Shown in pieces: positions 46,607 to 59,849 of a DNA stretch of 64,000 bases (the stretch's first letter is position 1; each line of letters opens with the position of its first letter). Below the pieces are notes generated by a model. The model saw only the letters and a program-made list of their open reading frames with translations. It did no database searches and was not told the origin of the DNA. Location: the NCBI GenBank assembly GCA_903842345.1, contig CAIMLR010000039.1, forward strand, positions 1 through 64,000, written 5' to 3'. The position numbers were made by a program, and so were the translations under genes. Source of the DNA: an uncultured Myxococcales bacterium (GTDB lineage: Bacteria > Myxococcota_A > UBA9042).

Positions 46607-47905
46607 TCAGGTCTTCTCGAGCTCGAACTTGTCGTGCAGCACGCGCACCGCCGCATCCGCAAACTGATCCTCAACGACGCAGGAGATTTTGATCTCGCTC
46701 GTGGAGACAAGCACGATGTTGATTCCCGCGTCGCCGAGCGCGGCGAACGTCCGCTGCGCGACGCCCGGCTGGGACACCATGCCTGCGCCGACGACGGAGA
46801 CCTTGGCGAGCCGCTTGTCCAGCGAGCAACGCACAAAGCCGAGTTCGTCCTGCAGACCCTCGATGAGCGCCACCGCGCGGTCTGCGGCGTTGCGCGGCAC
46901 GGTGAACGTCACGTCCGTGCGGCCGTTCTCCGGCGGATTTTGGATGATGACGTCGATGTTGATGCCCGCGTCCGCCATCGGCGCAAACAAGCGAGCCGCC
47001 GCGCCGGGCTTGTCCGCCATGCCGACGATGGTCAGTTTGGCGATGTTCTTGTCGCAGCTCACCGCAGTGACGACCGCGCCTTCCAAACCCTTCATTTCCG
47101 CACCCTCCAGACCAGACATCTCCGGCACGACCCAACTGCCCTCGCCATCGCTGAACGACGACCGGCAGTGCAACGTCACCTTGTACTTGAGCGCAAACTC
47201 CACGGAACGCGTCTGCAGCACCTTGGCGCCCAGGCTCGCCAGCTCCAGCATTTCCTCCGAGCCGATGCGCGGGATCTTGCGGGCCTTGGCGTAGACGTTC
47301 GGGTCGGTCGTGTAGATGCCGTCGACGTCGGAGTAGATTTCACAGGCGTCAGCCTTGAGCGCCGCGGCCATGGCGACCGCGGAGAGATCGCTGCCGCCGC
47401 GGCCGAGCGTCGTGATGTTCCCGTGCTGGTCGACGCCCTGGAACCCAGCGATGACGACAATCTCGCCATTTTGGAGGCATTCGTGCACCGGATCCGCCTT
47501 GATCGAGCGAATCCGCGCGCTGCCGTGCATCGAGTCCGTGCGAATTTCCACCTGGTGACCGAGGAAGCTCCGCGCTTGGAAACCCAGTTCACGGATCGCC
47601 AGCGCCAGGAGCGCGATGGACACCTGTTCACCCGTCGCCAGCAGCACATCAATTTCGCGATCCGCCGGCCGGCTCGATACGCCCGCCGCCAATTTCAGCA
47701 GTCGGTCGGTCTCGCCCTGCATCGCGGAGACGACGACGACGACCTGATGGCCCTCGCTGGCCGTCTTGACGGCGCGGCGGGCGACGTTCTGGATGCGTTC
47801 GATGCTGCCCATGGAGCTACCGCCAAACTTCTGGACGATCAGCTTCTGCGACTTGTTGGGTGGCGACTTGTGCATCGTGGAGGACATCGCTCGTGGGGCT
47901 TCCAT
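46607..47905 (-). CDS. lysC: Aspartate kinase LysC
   Basis: LysC phosphorylates aspartate, the entry step to lysine, threonine and methionine. The kinase domain opens with [12 protein letters not shown] and includes [16 protein letters not shown] and the C-terminal [16 protein letters not shown]. Two ACT domains follow (about 280-425), the usual site of feedback inhibition by lysine and/or threonine; [10 protein letters not shown] and [11 protein letters not shown] start them. At 432 residues it is slightly long; ATG codons at 47905, 47887 and 47875 are all possible and none has a good Shine-Dalgarno. It follows cdaR by 21 bases. Confidence 0.94.
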   Translation of the reverse strand: MEAPRAMSSTMHKSPPNKSQKLIVQKFGGSSMGSIERIQNVARRAVKTASEGHQVVVVVSAMQGETDRLLKLAAGVSSRPADREIDVLLATGEQVSIALLALAIRELGFQARSFLGHQVEIRTDSMHGSARIRSIKADPVHECLQNGEIVVIAGFQGVDQHGNITTLGRGGSDLSAVAMAAALKADACEIYSDVDGIYTTDPNVYAKARKIPRIGSEEMLELASLGAKVLQTRSVEFALKYKVTLHCRSSFSDGEGSWVVPEMSGLEGAEMKGLEGAVVTAVSCDKNIAKLTIVGMADKPGAAARLFAPMADAGINIDVIIQNPPENGRTDVTFTVPRNAADRAVALIEGLQDELGFVRCSLDKRLAKVSVVGAGMVSQPGVAQRTFAALGDAGINIVLVSTSEIKISCVVEDQFADAAVRVLHDKFELEKT

Positions 47906-47926
47906 GGCCGTGGCCAGCCGACCCGG

Positions 47927-48934
47927 TCAATGGGTCGCGGCTGCCGTTGGCGGCGCGGGACTTTCGCGCAGCATCGACCACTTTGCAACCGAGGGCACGA
48001 GCGTCAGCGTCACGCCGGCCACCGGATGGAGCGAAAGCTTCACCGGGTTCTCAGCGCTGGCCCCGGCCAGATCGGCAAAAACCAGGTTGACGGGCGGTTT
48101 TTCCGCGAGCGCCGTCACCGCGTGCGCCAGGCCTTCGGCGTGAATCGTGACTTCGGCGGGCGTCAGCACGCAGCGCTGTTGCGGCGGACAACCGCGCACG
48201 GCGATGGGCTGATTCTCCAGATTCCGACTGATTTCGCGCTCCTCGAGCGCCACCTCGACCACGACTTCTTCAACGGAAAGTTGCACCCGCCGATCGCCGG
48301 GTGGCACGACGCGCAGGAGCGCGCGGACGTCGTGATCTGCGCCATGGAGATCGAGCGGATTGGTCCGCACCGAGCGCACCTGCCGCACCTGACTGGCCGG
48401 GCCAAAGACTTTCACGCGCGGCGGATCCACGACGACGCCCTTGGGACCCTGCCGGAAACCGGCGGCGGGCTCACCGGAGATGGGCACTTCCACCGGCACG
48501 AACACCTCAGCCGCCTGATCCAAACGCACCAAAAGCGACGGCGGCTCCACGCCGAGCACCTCGATTTGCGCCGATCCGAGCTGCACTTCCACAGTTCGCG
48601 GGTCAAAGACGTAGCGCTCGCCGTCGCGATACGCCGCGAGATCCATCGAGAGCCGACCCGCGTGTTCGCGCAGCAACTGCTGGATCGCGCCACGGCGCCC
48701 GCGCACGCGAACTTTCACCGCTTCTGGCGCTTCCCCGACAAAGACCTTGTTCTTTGCCACGTTGGTGACGGTCAGCGGCACCGCCAGTTCGCTTTCCTTG
48801 ACGCTGTCGCGCTGCACAACCATGTGCAGCAGCGCCGCCAGCGCGATCGAGATCAGCTTCAGACCGAGGTTGGCGGTCACCAGCGTGCGCAGGCGGGCAA
48901 AAAAACCGCTGAGGAGGCGAAACGGCATCATCAT
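47927..48934 (-). CDS. cdaR: YbbR-domain protein CdaR
   Basis: A 335-residue protein with one membrane segment (about 20-42, in LVTANLGLKLISIALAALLH) and three to four YbbR domains facing outward, recognisable by VKVRVRGRRGAIQQL and VKVFGPASQVRQV. CdaR binds and modulates the diadenylate cyclase CdaA. The ATG overlaps the cdaA stop by 4 bases. In Firmicutes glmM follows; here lysC does. Confidence 0.9.
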   Translation of the reverse strand: MMMPFRLLSGFFARLRTLVTANLGLKLISIALAALLHMVVQRDSVKESELAVPLTVTNVAKNKVFVGEAPEAVKVRVRGRRGAIQQLLREHAGRLSMDLAAYRDGERYVFDPRTVEVQLGSAQIEVLGVEPPSLLVRLDQAAEVFVPVEVPISGEPAAGFRQGPKGVVVDPPRVKVFGPASQVRQVRSVRTNPLDLHGADHDVRALLRVVPPGDRRVQLSVEEVVVEVALEEREISRNLENQPIAVRGCPPQQRCVLTPAEVTIHAEGLAHAVTALAEKPPVNLVFADLAGASAENPVKLSLHPVAGVTLTLVPSVAKWSMLRESPAPPTAAATH

Positions 48935-49878
48935 GGGCCGCCCCCGATGTCGATGTCATCCGAGTCAGTGGCCGAGCGAGCGTGAACAGTCATGACGGTG
49001 CTGCCCGGGCGGACCGGCGAGGCCGTCGCACCGTGCACGTGAATGCGCCGTTTCCACGCGCGCCGCCACGGCGCCATGGCTTCCGGCTGGTCGCCAAACA
49101 GCAGACGGAACCGCTCGCGCAAATCGGCGGGCTGGAGATTCAGGTCCAGCTGACCCATGTAGGCAATCCCGCACGTCCCGGTTTCTTCTGAGACGACGAC
49201 GACAACTGCGTCTGTCTCATCGGCCAGGCCAAGCGCCGCGCGGTGCCGGGAGCCGAGCGTTCCCGGGATACCCGCGCCACCCGCGAGCGGCAGGAAACAC
49301 GCCGCGGCCGCGATCTTGCCCTTCTGCAGAATCACCGCGCCGTCGTGGGTCGCATTGGCGTGCTCGGGATTGAAAAGCGCGGCCAACAGCTGCCAGGAGA
49401 CTTCCGCATTCATCCGCACGCCGTCCGCGACGTAGCGGTCCAGGGCGGCTTCCTGCTCAATCACGATCAGCGCGCCCAGATGCTTCTGACTCAGGACGGC
49501 GCAGGCCCGGAGCACTTCCTCCAGCACCTCATTGCTCGCCGAATCGCGGGACGAGAACACCAACGGCGAACGCACCATGGTCGTCAACGCGCGCTTGATG
49601 TCCTCCTGGAACAGGATCACGAAGAGCACGACGATCGACGAGACGAACCGACCGAGAATCCAGTGGATCGTCGGCAGATCGAGCACGTCCTCCTGGCTGG
49701 CGTAGTAGAGCAGAAAGAGCGCGGCGACGGCCGTGAGCATCGCGCCCGACCGCGAGCCGCGCAGCAGCGAGAGGACTTGGTAGATGAGCGCGGCGACGAG
49801 CGCGATGTCCAATATCCAGCGCCACTCGGCGGGGGCCGAACCGGAGATGAACGCGCTGGAGAAGTCGAATTCGGGCAC
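48931..49878 (-). CDS. cdaA: Diadenylate cyclase CdaA
   Basis: CdaA makes cyclic di-AMP from two ATP. The protein (315 residues from the GTG at 49878) has N-terminal membrane segments (about 20-40, 45-60, 75-92) and a DisA_N catalytic domain with DGA (179-181, in HDGAVI) and RHR (211-213, in GSRHRAALG), the two active-site motifs. GAGG lies 4 bases before the GTG; a TTG at 49899 would add seven residues. The C-terminal 70 residues, after LDLNLQPADLRERF, are an extra segment beyond the usual ~270. Overlaps cdaR. Confidence 0.94.
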   Translation of the reverse strand: MPEFDFSSAFISGSAPAEWRWILDIALVAALIYQVLSLLRGSRSGAMLTAVAALFLLYYASQEDVLDLPTIHWILGRFVSSIVVLFVILFQEDIKRALTTMVRSPLVFSSRDSASNEVLEEVLRACAVLSQKHLGALIVIEQEAALDRYVADGVRMNAEVSWQLLAALFNPEHANATHDGAVILQKGKIAAAACFLPLAGGAGIPGTLGSRHRAALGLADETDAVVVVVSEETGTCGIAYMGQLDLNLQPADLRERFRLLFGDQPEAMAPWRRAWKRRIHVHGATASPVRPGSTVMTVHARSATDSDDIDIGGGP

Positions 49879-49947
49879 TGCGCCTCGGTTTCTCGTCAAG
49901 GATTCCCGCCACGGACGGCGAAATGCCGTCCAAGGCCCATTCTCTAT

Positions 49948-50811
49948 TCAACAAGCAGCTTCAGCCGCAGCCTCGCGGATAGCCGCTGCAACGTCAAGTA
50001 CTTGTCGCATCACGCGCACGTCGTGCACGCGGACAAAAGCGGCTCCGGCGAGCACCGCCGCAGTCACTGCAGCCGCCGTCGCCCCCAACCGATCGTCCAC
50101 CGGCGCGCCCGTGATCGCGCCCAGAAAGGACTTTCGCGACGGGCCGACGTAGAGCGGCAGTCCGAGCCTAGCAAGCGCCCCGGACGGGCGCAACAACGCC
50201 AAATTCTGCTGTACGGACTTGCCAAAGCCGATTCCGGGATCGATCGCAAGTTGCGTGCGGGCCACGCCAGCAGCCTCCGCGCGGGCGACCACTCCAGCCA
50301 ACTCTGCGGCGATTTGGCGGATCGCGGCGAGCGGATCGTCGGGCAGCGCGGCAACCTTCTGCGACGCCCCCATCTGCCCCACCGCGTGCGGCATGTGCAT
50401 GAGCACCCACGCCGCGCCCGTGCGCGCGACCACGTCGCCCATCTGCGGATCGCCAAAGCCGCTGACGTCGTTGACCATCGCGGCCCCGAGATCCAGCGCC
50501 GCCGCCGCGATCGCCGCGCGTCGCGTATCCACGGAGAGCGGCACGTCCAGCCGATCGGCCAAGGCTGCCACGGCGGGGAGCACGCGGTCCGCTTCCTCGT
50601 CCGCTGACACCGCCGCCGCGTGCGGACGCGTCGACTCGCCGCCGAGATCGAGGATGTCCGCGCCGTCGCGCACCAGCTGTTCGGCGCGGCGCAGGAGGTG
50701 GTCCAGCGTCGGGATCTGGCCGCCATCGGAGAAACTATCGGGCGTCAGATTGACGATACCGACAAGCAACGGCTTGCGCAGGTCGAAGTGGCGATCGCGC
50801 AAGTGCATCAT
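49948..50811 (-). CDS. folP: Dihydropteroate synthase FolP
   Basis: FolP joins p-aminobenzoate to dihydropterin pyrophosphate, the sulfonamide-sensitive step of folate synthesis. The 287-residue TIM barrel shows VGIVNLTPDSFSDGG, DILDLGGESTRP, MVNDVSGF, LAIDPGIGFGKS and GPSRKSFLG. Two adjacent ATGs (50811, 50808) are possible starts. The order ftsH-folP-cdaA-cdaR is a conserved bacterial arrangement. Confidence 0.95.
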   Translation of the reverse strand: MMHLRDRHFDLRKPLLVGIVNLTPDSFSDGGQIPTLDHLLRRAEQLVRDGADILDLGGESTRPHAAAVSADEEADRVLPAVAALADRLDVPLSVDTRRAAIAAAALDLGAAMVNDVSGFGDPQMGDVVARTGAAWVLMHMPHAVGQMGASQKVAALPDDPLAAIRQIAAELAGVVARAEAAGVARTQLAIDPGIGFGKSVQQNLALLRPSGALARLGLPLYVGPSRKSFLGAITGAPVDDRLGATAAAVTAAVLAGAAFVRVHDVRVMRQVLDVAAAIREAAAEAAC

Positions 50812-50865
50812 GGGCTCGCGAGGTGCGCACAGGCGCCGACCAGCAACGTGTTGCGCCCTGACGCG

Positions 50866-52803
<1,938 letters not shown>

Positions 52804-52918
52804 GATCGACTCCTGATGGGCTGCATTCGCTCGGCAGGCCGCATCCCGTTAGACGCGCAAACCGTCAAAGAAGTGCGCGGTAGATGCGCACGATCTGCGA
52901 ACACCCCACGTAGTCAGG

Positions 52919-53917
52919 TTAGTCCGCAGGTGCGGGTCGCGCAACGTCCTTGGCAAAAAACTGCCACAAGATGCCGTCGCCGGTCGCGGTTAGCCCGTGC
53001 AAATCGCAGGTGCCGCGGGAACCGAGCGCCAGCCATTGCGCCACTGCACGCTGCGAGGGCGCCGGGATCGCCAGCCGCTGACAAACCAGCTGCAGCAGCG
53101 CGGCTTGCGCGGCCGGATGCTCCGGCAGATCGGCGACCGGCACGCGCGCCGCGCCCGCGACCGCGTCAATGTGCAGGCGATCGCCCAGCGCGCGATCGAT
53201 CCACGCTGCCAGCGCGCCTTCCTGCGCCGCCGCCAGCATCGCCGACCGCGCCAGCCCCGCGGTCGCCCCGGGCAGCGCGCGCTCCAGCGCCGGAAGGACA
53301 ACGTGGCGCAGGTGATTGCGACTCATGGCCAGATCGTCGTTGGACGGATCGGCGAGCCAGGGGACCTGAAAGTGCGCGGCGATTGCGGCGAGCTGCCCGC
53401 GCGTCAGCGCCAACAGCGGCCGCACGATCGCATCCACCCGCACGCGCCTGACCCCCGCGTGCGCGTCCATGCCCGCACCGCGCGCGAGCCGCAAGAGCAC
53501 CGTCTCGGCCTGATCGTCCGCGTGATGCGCCGTCGCGATGCAATCCGCCTGCAGAATCACCCGGCACGCCTCGAGCGCCCGATACCGCACGGTCCGCGCC
53601 CGCGCCTCCAGCCCCGCGCCGTGCTTCACCGTCACCGGGCGGAGGACGACCGGCAGCCCGCGACGCTCCGCTTCCGCCCGGACGATCTCGGCGGTCGCGC
53701 TGTGGTTGGCCTGCAGCCCGTGATCGACGTGCGCCACAACCAGCGAATGGCCAAGCGACGGCCGCAGCGCATCGAGCAGGGCGAGCGCCGCCATGGAATC
53801 GCGACCGCCGCTGCATGCCAGCAGCACCCGCTGGCCGGGTCGCCAGAGCTGATGACGCCGCACGTCCCGGCGAACCTGGTCAAGCGCGCGGCGGATTTCG
53901 GTCGGAATCGGAGTCAT
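52919..53917 (-). CDS. tilS: tRNA(Ile)-lysidine synthase TilS
   Basis: TilS uses ATP and lysine to convert C34 of the CAU-anticodon tRNA-Ile into lysidine so that it reads AUA. The N-terminal PP-loop is VLLACSGGRDS (31-41); further family phrases are VAHVDHGL, ATAHHADDQAETVLLRLARG and RPLL...R. At 332 residues it is shorter than E. coli TilS (432). The frame is open for another 990 codons upstream, but the family N-terminus and the opposite-strand mutase gene fix the start at the ATG at 53917. First gene of tilS-ftsH-folP-cdaA-cdaR-lysC. Confidence 0.92.
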   Translation of the reverse strand: MTPIPTEIRRALDQVRRDVRRHQLWRPGQRVLLACSGGRDSMAALALLDALRPSLGHSLVVAHVDHGLQANHSATAEIVRAEAERRGLPVVLRPVTVKHGAGLEARARTVRYRALEACRVILQADCIATAHHADDQAETVLLRLARGAGMDAHAGVRRVRVDAIVRPLLALTRGQLAAIAAHFQVPWLADPSNDDLAMSRNHLRHVVLPALERALPGATAGLARSAMLAAAQEGALAAWIDRALGDRLHIDAVAGAARVPVADLPEHPAAQAALLQLVCQRLAIPAPSQRAVAQWLALGSRGTCDLHGLTATGDGILWQFFAKDVARPAPAD

Positions 53918-53921
53918 GTCG

Positions 53922-53951
53922 TTGCACGCAGTCGGACGGCGAGCGTACCAT
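53922..53951 (+). promoter_or_regulatory. Candidate promoter for acyl-CoA mutase gene
   Basis: TTGCAC (53922-53927), 18 bases, TACCAT (53946-53951), 29 bases before the mutase ATG, in the only 63 bases separating it from tilS. The -35 box is weak. Confidence 0.3.
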
Positions 53952-53980
53952 AACGGCCCGGGAAACTCCGAGAGGACAAC

Positions 53981-55648
<1,668 letters not shown>

Positions 55649-55654
55649 TCGCTG

Positions 55655-56629
55655 ATGGCCGCGCAACTGACCTTCTTCTGCGAGTTGTCGAGCGAACGCC
55701 TGCAAGCGCTTTTCGCGGATCCGGCGTTGATTCCGCTGCTGGCGGAACACGGCTGCGGCGTGGCGATGGCGCTGATCGACCTGTCCCCGGAGCGCGCAGC
55801 GGTGGTCCGCGCGCTGACTGCGGCCGGCGTGCCGGTGACGGCGTGGCTCGTGCTGGACGAAATGGATGGCTACTGGCTGACGCTGGACAATGTGCAACTG
55901 GCGCGCGATCGCTGGCGGCAGATCCGCGCGTGGCTGCGGCGGTACGAACTGGAGTTCGCTTGCGTCGGTCTGGACATTGAGGCGCCGCACGACGATGCGG
56001 TCGCGCTGCTGGATACGCCGCTCCTGACGCTGGCGCGGCTGACGTGGCTGCGGCGGACCCGGCAGGAATGGCGGGCGGCGCTGGCCGACTTGCAGGCGCT
56101 CGTCGCGGAGATCCGCGCGGACGTGCCGGAAATCGAGACCTACCAGTTTCCGTTCATCGCCGACGAGCGTGCGGCGCGGTCCACGCTGCTGCAGCGCGTG
56201 CTGGGCATTGTGGACCTGCGCGCCGATCGGGAAGTGCTGATGCTCTATCGTTCGACGCTGCCCGATCCGTGGGGCGCGTCGCTGATTGACGCCTACGGCC
56301 ATCAGGCGGAAGCGATCGCGATTGGCATCACCGGCGGAGGCGTCGTGGCGCTGGAAGGGACGTTTGCGCCGCGGCAACTCGACCTCGGCGCAACGCTCGA
56401 CGAACTGGCGCGGGCGCGGCGGCACACGCAGCGCCTGTATGTGTTCTCGCTGGAAGGCTGCATCGCCCAAGGCTGGCTGGCCGACCTGTTGCGCGCTGAC
56501 TGGCCAGAACCGCAGCCCGCGCAAGGCGTTGGCCGCACGCGGGCGGGTCGCGTCGTCGTCGGCACGCTGCTCAAGGCCGATCGCGTGATCGGGCACCTCC
56601 GGCGATTCATCCGCGTGCAGTTGCCGTGA
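55655..56629 (+). CDS. Conserved unknown protein, TIM-barrel-like
   Basis: A 324-residue cytoplasmic-type protein (no signal peptide or membrane segment) starting 6 bases after the mutase. Phrases such as VPVTAWLVLDEMDGYWLTLDN, FACVGLDIEAP and EIETYQFPFIADER suggest a TIM barrel of glycosidase-like type with acidic residues at strand ends, but I cannot name a family. Co-transcription with the mutase is likely from spacing. Confidence 0.65.
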   Translation: MAAQLTFFCELSSERLQALFADPALIPLLAEHGCGVAMALIDLSPERAAVVRALTAAGVPVTAWLVLDEMDGYWLTLDNVQLARDRWRQIRAWLRRYELEFACVGLDIEAPHDDAVALLDTPLLTLARLTWLRRTRQEWRAALADLQALVAEIRADVPEIETYQFPFIADERAARSTLLQRVLGIVDLRADREVLMLYRSTLPDPWGASLIDAYGHQAEAIAIGITGGGVVALEGTFAPRQLDLGATLDELARARRHTQRLYVFSLEGCIAQGWLADLLRADWPEPQPAQGVGRTRAGRVVVGTLLKADRVIGHLRRFIRVQLP

Positions 56630-56687
56630 TTGTTGCGACAGTCTAACGTTGCGGCGCGGCCAAGGGCGGACGCACAGCGGAATTTCC

Positions 56688-57752
56688 GTGGCCAAGAAGC
56701 ACGCACTCAGCGCAACCGGTGGTCGCAGCCCATTTGGCCTCGCCGAGTTCATGGCGTTTTGGTGGCGCGACCCGCGCCGCCGCATCATGCTGGCGATCCT
56801 GCTGTGCACGGCGTGGCTGTGTTTCTTCGGCGCGCAGTGGTTTCGCGTGGAAAAGACCGTCGCGGGCGGGCGCCGCGCGCTGGGCGTCACCGCGGAGACG
56901 ACCTACTTGCCGCCCGGGCCCGTGCTGCGCATCCTGGCGCTCGGTCAACAGTCGTTCCTCGCGGACCTCGTGTACGTGCGGGCGGCGCACTATTTTGTCG
57001 AGCATCTGGTCACCGATAGCCAACTGCCGTGGCTGGACCGCTACCTGAACGCGATCTGGGCGCTGGACGCCAACTGCAAGTCGTCGTACCGGTGGGGCAG
57101 CGAGGTCGTGAAATTCGGCCAGCGTATCGACCGCGACGTCTCGATGCGCGCCAATCACTTCGCCCGCCTCGGTCTGGAGGCGCAGCCCGACAACCCGTGG
57201 CTGTACCATGAGATCGCGTTCAACCTGCGCTACGCCATGGATCCGCACACGCCGGCGGAGACCCAGTATTACCGGGAGTTGTCGCTGCGGTATCTGGAGA
57301 TCGCCTACACGTTTCCCAATTTTGTCTATGATCCCAATTATCTCGCCTCACAGTATGCGCGCGCTGGGCAAGTCGATGAAGGCATCAAGTCGGCGCTTGT
57401 GAACTATGGCGGCGCGACGGACGAGCAGCGCCGCGAGCTGCGCAACATGCTGACGGAGCGCAATCGCGGCGAAGAGGCGGGCGAGCTGGCGTGGCTCGAC
57501 GTCGTGCATCAGCGCGACTGGTGGTACGTGGCGCCGGCGCTGGCGACGATGATTGGCCCCAAGCGCGTGCTCGTGCCGCCGCTGAACACGGCCGACGCGA
57601 GCGGTTGGCTGCGCGAGGTCGAGACCCCGCCGCCGCTGCTCAAGCGCCTGAACGTGCGGTTCATGCAGCCGACCGCCAACGAGCGCCCCGATTCTGCGGA
57701 ATGGTTCACGGACCTGCCGCCGCCACTCACGGCGACTGCGCCGCTCAACTAA
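56688..57752 (+). CDS. Single-pass membrane protein, TPR-like, unknown
   Basis: A 354-residue protein starting at GTG (56688), with a short cytoplasmic end, one membrane segment (about 32-50, LAILLCTAWLCFFGAQW) and a helical domain of about 300 residues. Phrases such as NPWLYHEIAFNLRYAMDPHTPAE and NYLASQYARAGQVDEGIKSAL look TPR-like. It lies 9 bases upstream of a sugar-nucleotide SDR. A role in envelope assembly is a guess. Confidence 0.65.
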   Translation: MAKKHALSATGGRSPFGLAEFMAFWWRDPRRRIMLAILLCTAWLCFFGAQWFRVEKTVAGGRRALGVTAETTYLPPGPVLRILALGQQSFLADLVYVRAAHYFVEHLVTDSQLPWLDRYLNAIWALDANCKSSYRWGSEVVKFGQRIDRDVSMRANHFARLGLEAQPDNPWLYHEIAFNLRYAMDPHTPAETQYYRELSLRYLEIAYTFPNFVYDPNYLASQYARAGQVDEGIKSALVNYGGATDEQRRELRNMLTERNRGEEAGELAWLDVVHQRDWWYVAPALATMIGPKRVLVPPLNTADASGWLREVETPPPLLKRLNVRFMQPTANERPDSAEWFTDLPPPLTATAPLN

Positions 57753-57761
57753 AGGAACACC

Positions 57762-58781
57762 ATGGACCTCTCGCTGAAAGCTCTTTCCGGGCAAACGGTC
57801 GCCATCACCGGCGGCGCGGGCTTCATCGGCTCGGCGCTGGCAGAGCGCTTGGCCACGGATCCGACGATCCGCATCGTGCTTTTTGACAACATGCACCACG
57901 ACGCCGTGTCCGCGACGCCGCTGCTGAAGCTCGCCAACGTCAAGCTGTTTCGCGGCGACGTGCGGGACAAGTTCGCCGTGGCGCAGGCGCTGGCGGGCGC
58001 CAATCACATCATCCACATGGCCTCGATCGCCGGCGTGGACACGGTGATGAAAGCACCGGTGCTGACGATGCAGGTCAGCCTGCAGGGCACGATGAACGTG
58101 CTGGAAGTCGCGCAGGCGATGCGCGAGCGCGGCGAGGATGTGCGGCGCGTCGTCGATTTCTCGACGTCGGAAGTGTTCGGGCGGTACGCGTTCAACGTCG
58201 CGGAGACCGATGCGACGTCGCTCGGCGCGGTGGGCGAAGCGCGCTGGACCTACGCCGTGGCCAAGCTGGCGACGGAGCACCTGTGCGCCAACTACCACAA
58301 GCAGTATGGCCTGCCGACCGTGGCGATTCGCCCGTTCAACATCTACGGTCCGCGGCAAATCGGCACGGGCGCGATCCACCATTTTGTCCGCCGGGCGCTG
58401 CGCAACGAGCCGCTGACCATTCACAACGACGGCTCGCAGATCCGGTCGTGGTGCTACATCGACGACATCATCGACGGCATGTTGCTGGTCCTGACGCGCG
58501 ACGAGGCGGTCGGCCAGTCCTTCAACATCGGCAGTCCGCGGTCAACGGTGACGATTCACCAGCTGGCGCGCGACATTGTGCGGCTGGCCGGCTCGACGTC
58601 AGAATTGCAGTGCGTGCCTTGGAATTTCCCCGACGTGGAGCTGCGCGTGCCGGACATCTCCAAAGCCCGGAAGTTGCTCAGCTACGAGCCGCTGATGGAC
58701 CTGGAGGAAGGCCTGGCGCGCACGATCGCGTGGTACAAGGAGCAGGCGATGGACGCGCCGGTGAATACGACGCACGCGTGA
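57762..58781 (+). CDS. NAD-dependent epimerase/dehydratase (extended SDR)
   Basis: A 339-residue extended short-chain dehydrogenase. The nucleotide-binding motif is TGGAGFIGS (16-24) and the catalytic set is Ser/Thr near 134-135 (DFSTSEVFG), Tyr164 and Lys168 (YAVAK). The sugar-nucleotide phrases RPFNIYGPRQ and RSWCYIDDIIDG are typical of UDP-glucose 4-epimerase, dTDP-glucose dehydratase and UDP-glucuronate decarboxylase relatives; the exact substrate cannot be read from sequence. It likely supplies a sugar for surface polysaccharide. Confidence 0.85.
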   Translation: MDLSLKALSGQTVAITGGAGFIGSALAERLATDPTIRIVLFDNMHHDAVSATPLLKLANVKLFRGDVRDKFAVAQALAGANHIIHMASIAGVDTVMKAPVLTMQVSLQGTMNVLEVAQAMRERGEDVRRVVDFSTSEVFGRYAFNVAETDATSLGAVGEARWTYAVAKLATEHLCANYHKQYGLPTVAIRPFNIYGPRQIGTGAIHHFVRRALRNEPLTIHNDGSQIRSWCYIDDIIDGMLLVLTRDEAVGQSFNIGSPRSTVTIHQLARDIVRLAGSTSELQCVPWNFPDVELRVPDISKARKLLSYEPLMDLEEGLARTIAWYKEQAMDAPVNTTHA

Positions 58782-58856
58782 CGTTGCCGCGCAGGGATGC
58801 ATGGTTTAGGGTTGGCGCCGGTGAATCGGCCGGCAAAACGGCGGAAAAGGGATCGC

Positions 58857-59849
58857 GTGGCAGAGCATCAGGACGACATTTTGGCGCTTGAGCACTTGGG
58901 CAAGACGTTTCGCGTCGGCTTTTGGGGCAAGAAAGTGCAGGCCGTGCGGGACGTCTCGCTGACGCTCAAGCGCGGTGAATCGCTGGGCTATCTGGGCCCG
59001 AACGGCAGCGGCAAGACCACGTCCATCAAGTGCATCCTCAGCCTCATCCAGCCAACGGTCGGCAAGATCCGCCTGTTCGGCGAGGATCCCAGCAACGCCA
59101 GCGCCCGCGCCCGCGTGGGCTACCTCCCGGAAGCGCCGTATTTCTACGACTACCTCAAGCCGACGGAAGTGCTCGACTACGTGGGCAAGCTCTACGGCTT
59201 GGACGCCGCGACGCGCAAGAAGCGGATTCCGTACCTGCTCGATCGCCTCGGGCTGTCCAACGCGCTGGATCGCGAGCTGCGCGGCTTCTCCAAAGGCATG
59301 CTGCAGCGCGTGGGCATCGCCCAGAGCCTGCTGTCCGACCCGGATCTGCTGATTTACGATGAGCCGCTCTCGGGCCTGGATCCGATTGGCCGCAAGGAAG
59401 TGCGCGAACTGATGGCGGATCTGCGCCGCGAGGGCAAGTCGCTGTTCTTCAGTTCGCACGTCCTGACTGACATTGAGACGCTTTGCGACGCCGTGTGCAT
59501 CCTCGATCGCGGTGAAGTCGTGGCGCAAGGCCGGCTGAGCGACTTGTTGCGCATGGACAAGCTGGAATCGGAAGCGCTTGTGGAATTGCCGATCGCGGAC
59601 CTGGAGGCGGCCAAGGCGCGGCTGCTGGCGCTGCCGGGCGTCGAAGTCATGGAGGAACTCGCCAACGTGCTGCGGCTGCGGCTGCCGACGGACGTCGTGC
59701 CGGGGCTGACGGCCGCGGTGGTCGAGATCCACGCCACGCTGCGCGAGTTGTCGCAGCGGCGCGAATCGCTCGAAGAGTTGTTTGTGCAAAAAGCCGTGCA
59801 CGTGTCGGCAGATGGCCAGCGCAGTCCAGCGGCGGGAAAATCGGCATGA
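58857..59849 (+). CDS. ABC transporter ATP-binding protein
   Basis: A 330-residue ATPase with Walker A GPNGSGKT (about 47-54), signature GFSKGMLQRVGIAQSLL, Walker B LLIYDEPLSGLDP and switch His in FSSHVLTDIE. The C-terminal 90 residues are the accessory domain common in CcmA/NatA-type exporter ATPases. I chose GTG at 58857 (AAAGGGA upstream) over an ATG at 58797 that gives an unlikely basic leader. The stop overlaps the permease gene by 4 bases. Confidence 0.9.
   Translation: MAEHQDDILALEHLGKTFRVGFWGKKVQAVRDVSLTLKRGESLGYLGPNGSGKTTSIKCILSLIQPTVGKIRLFGEDPSNASARARVGYLPEAPYFYDYLKPTEVLDYVGKLYGLDAATRKKRIPYLLDRLGLSNALDRELRGFSKGMLQRVGIAQSLLSDPDLLIYDEPLSGLDPIGRKEVRELMADLRREGKSLFFSSHVLTDIETLCDAVCILDRGEVVAQGRLSDLLRMDKLESEALVELPIADLEAAKARLLALPGVEVMEELANVLRLRLPTDVVPGLTAAVVEIHATLRELSQRRESLEELFVQKAVHVSADGQRSPAAGKSA

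Noticed and set aside
46581-48985. Continuation of the HhH frame through lysC and cdaR as one long protein
   Set aside because: Beyond about residue 98 it is antisense to two well-supported genes and shows no domain; a frameshift at the 3' end is more likely.
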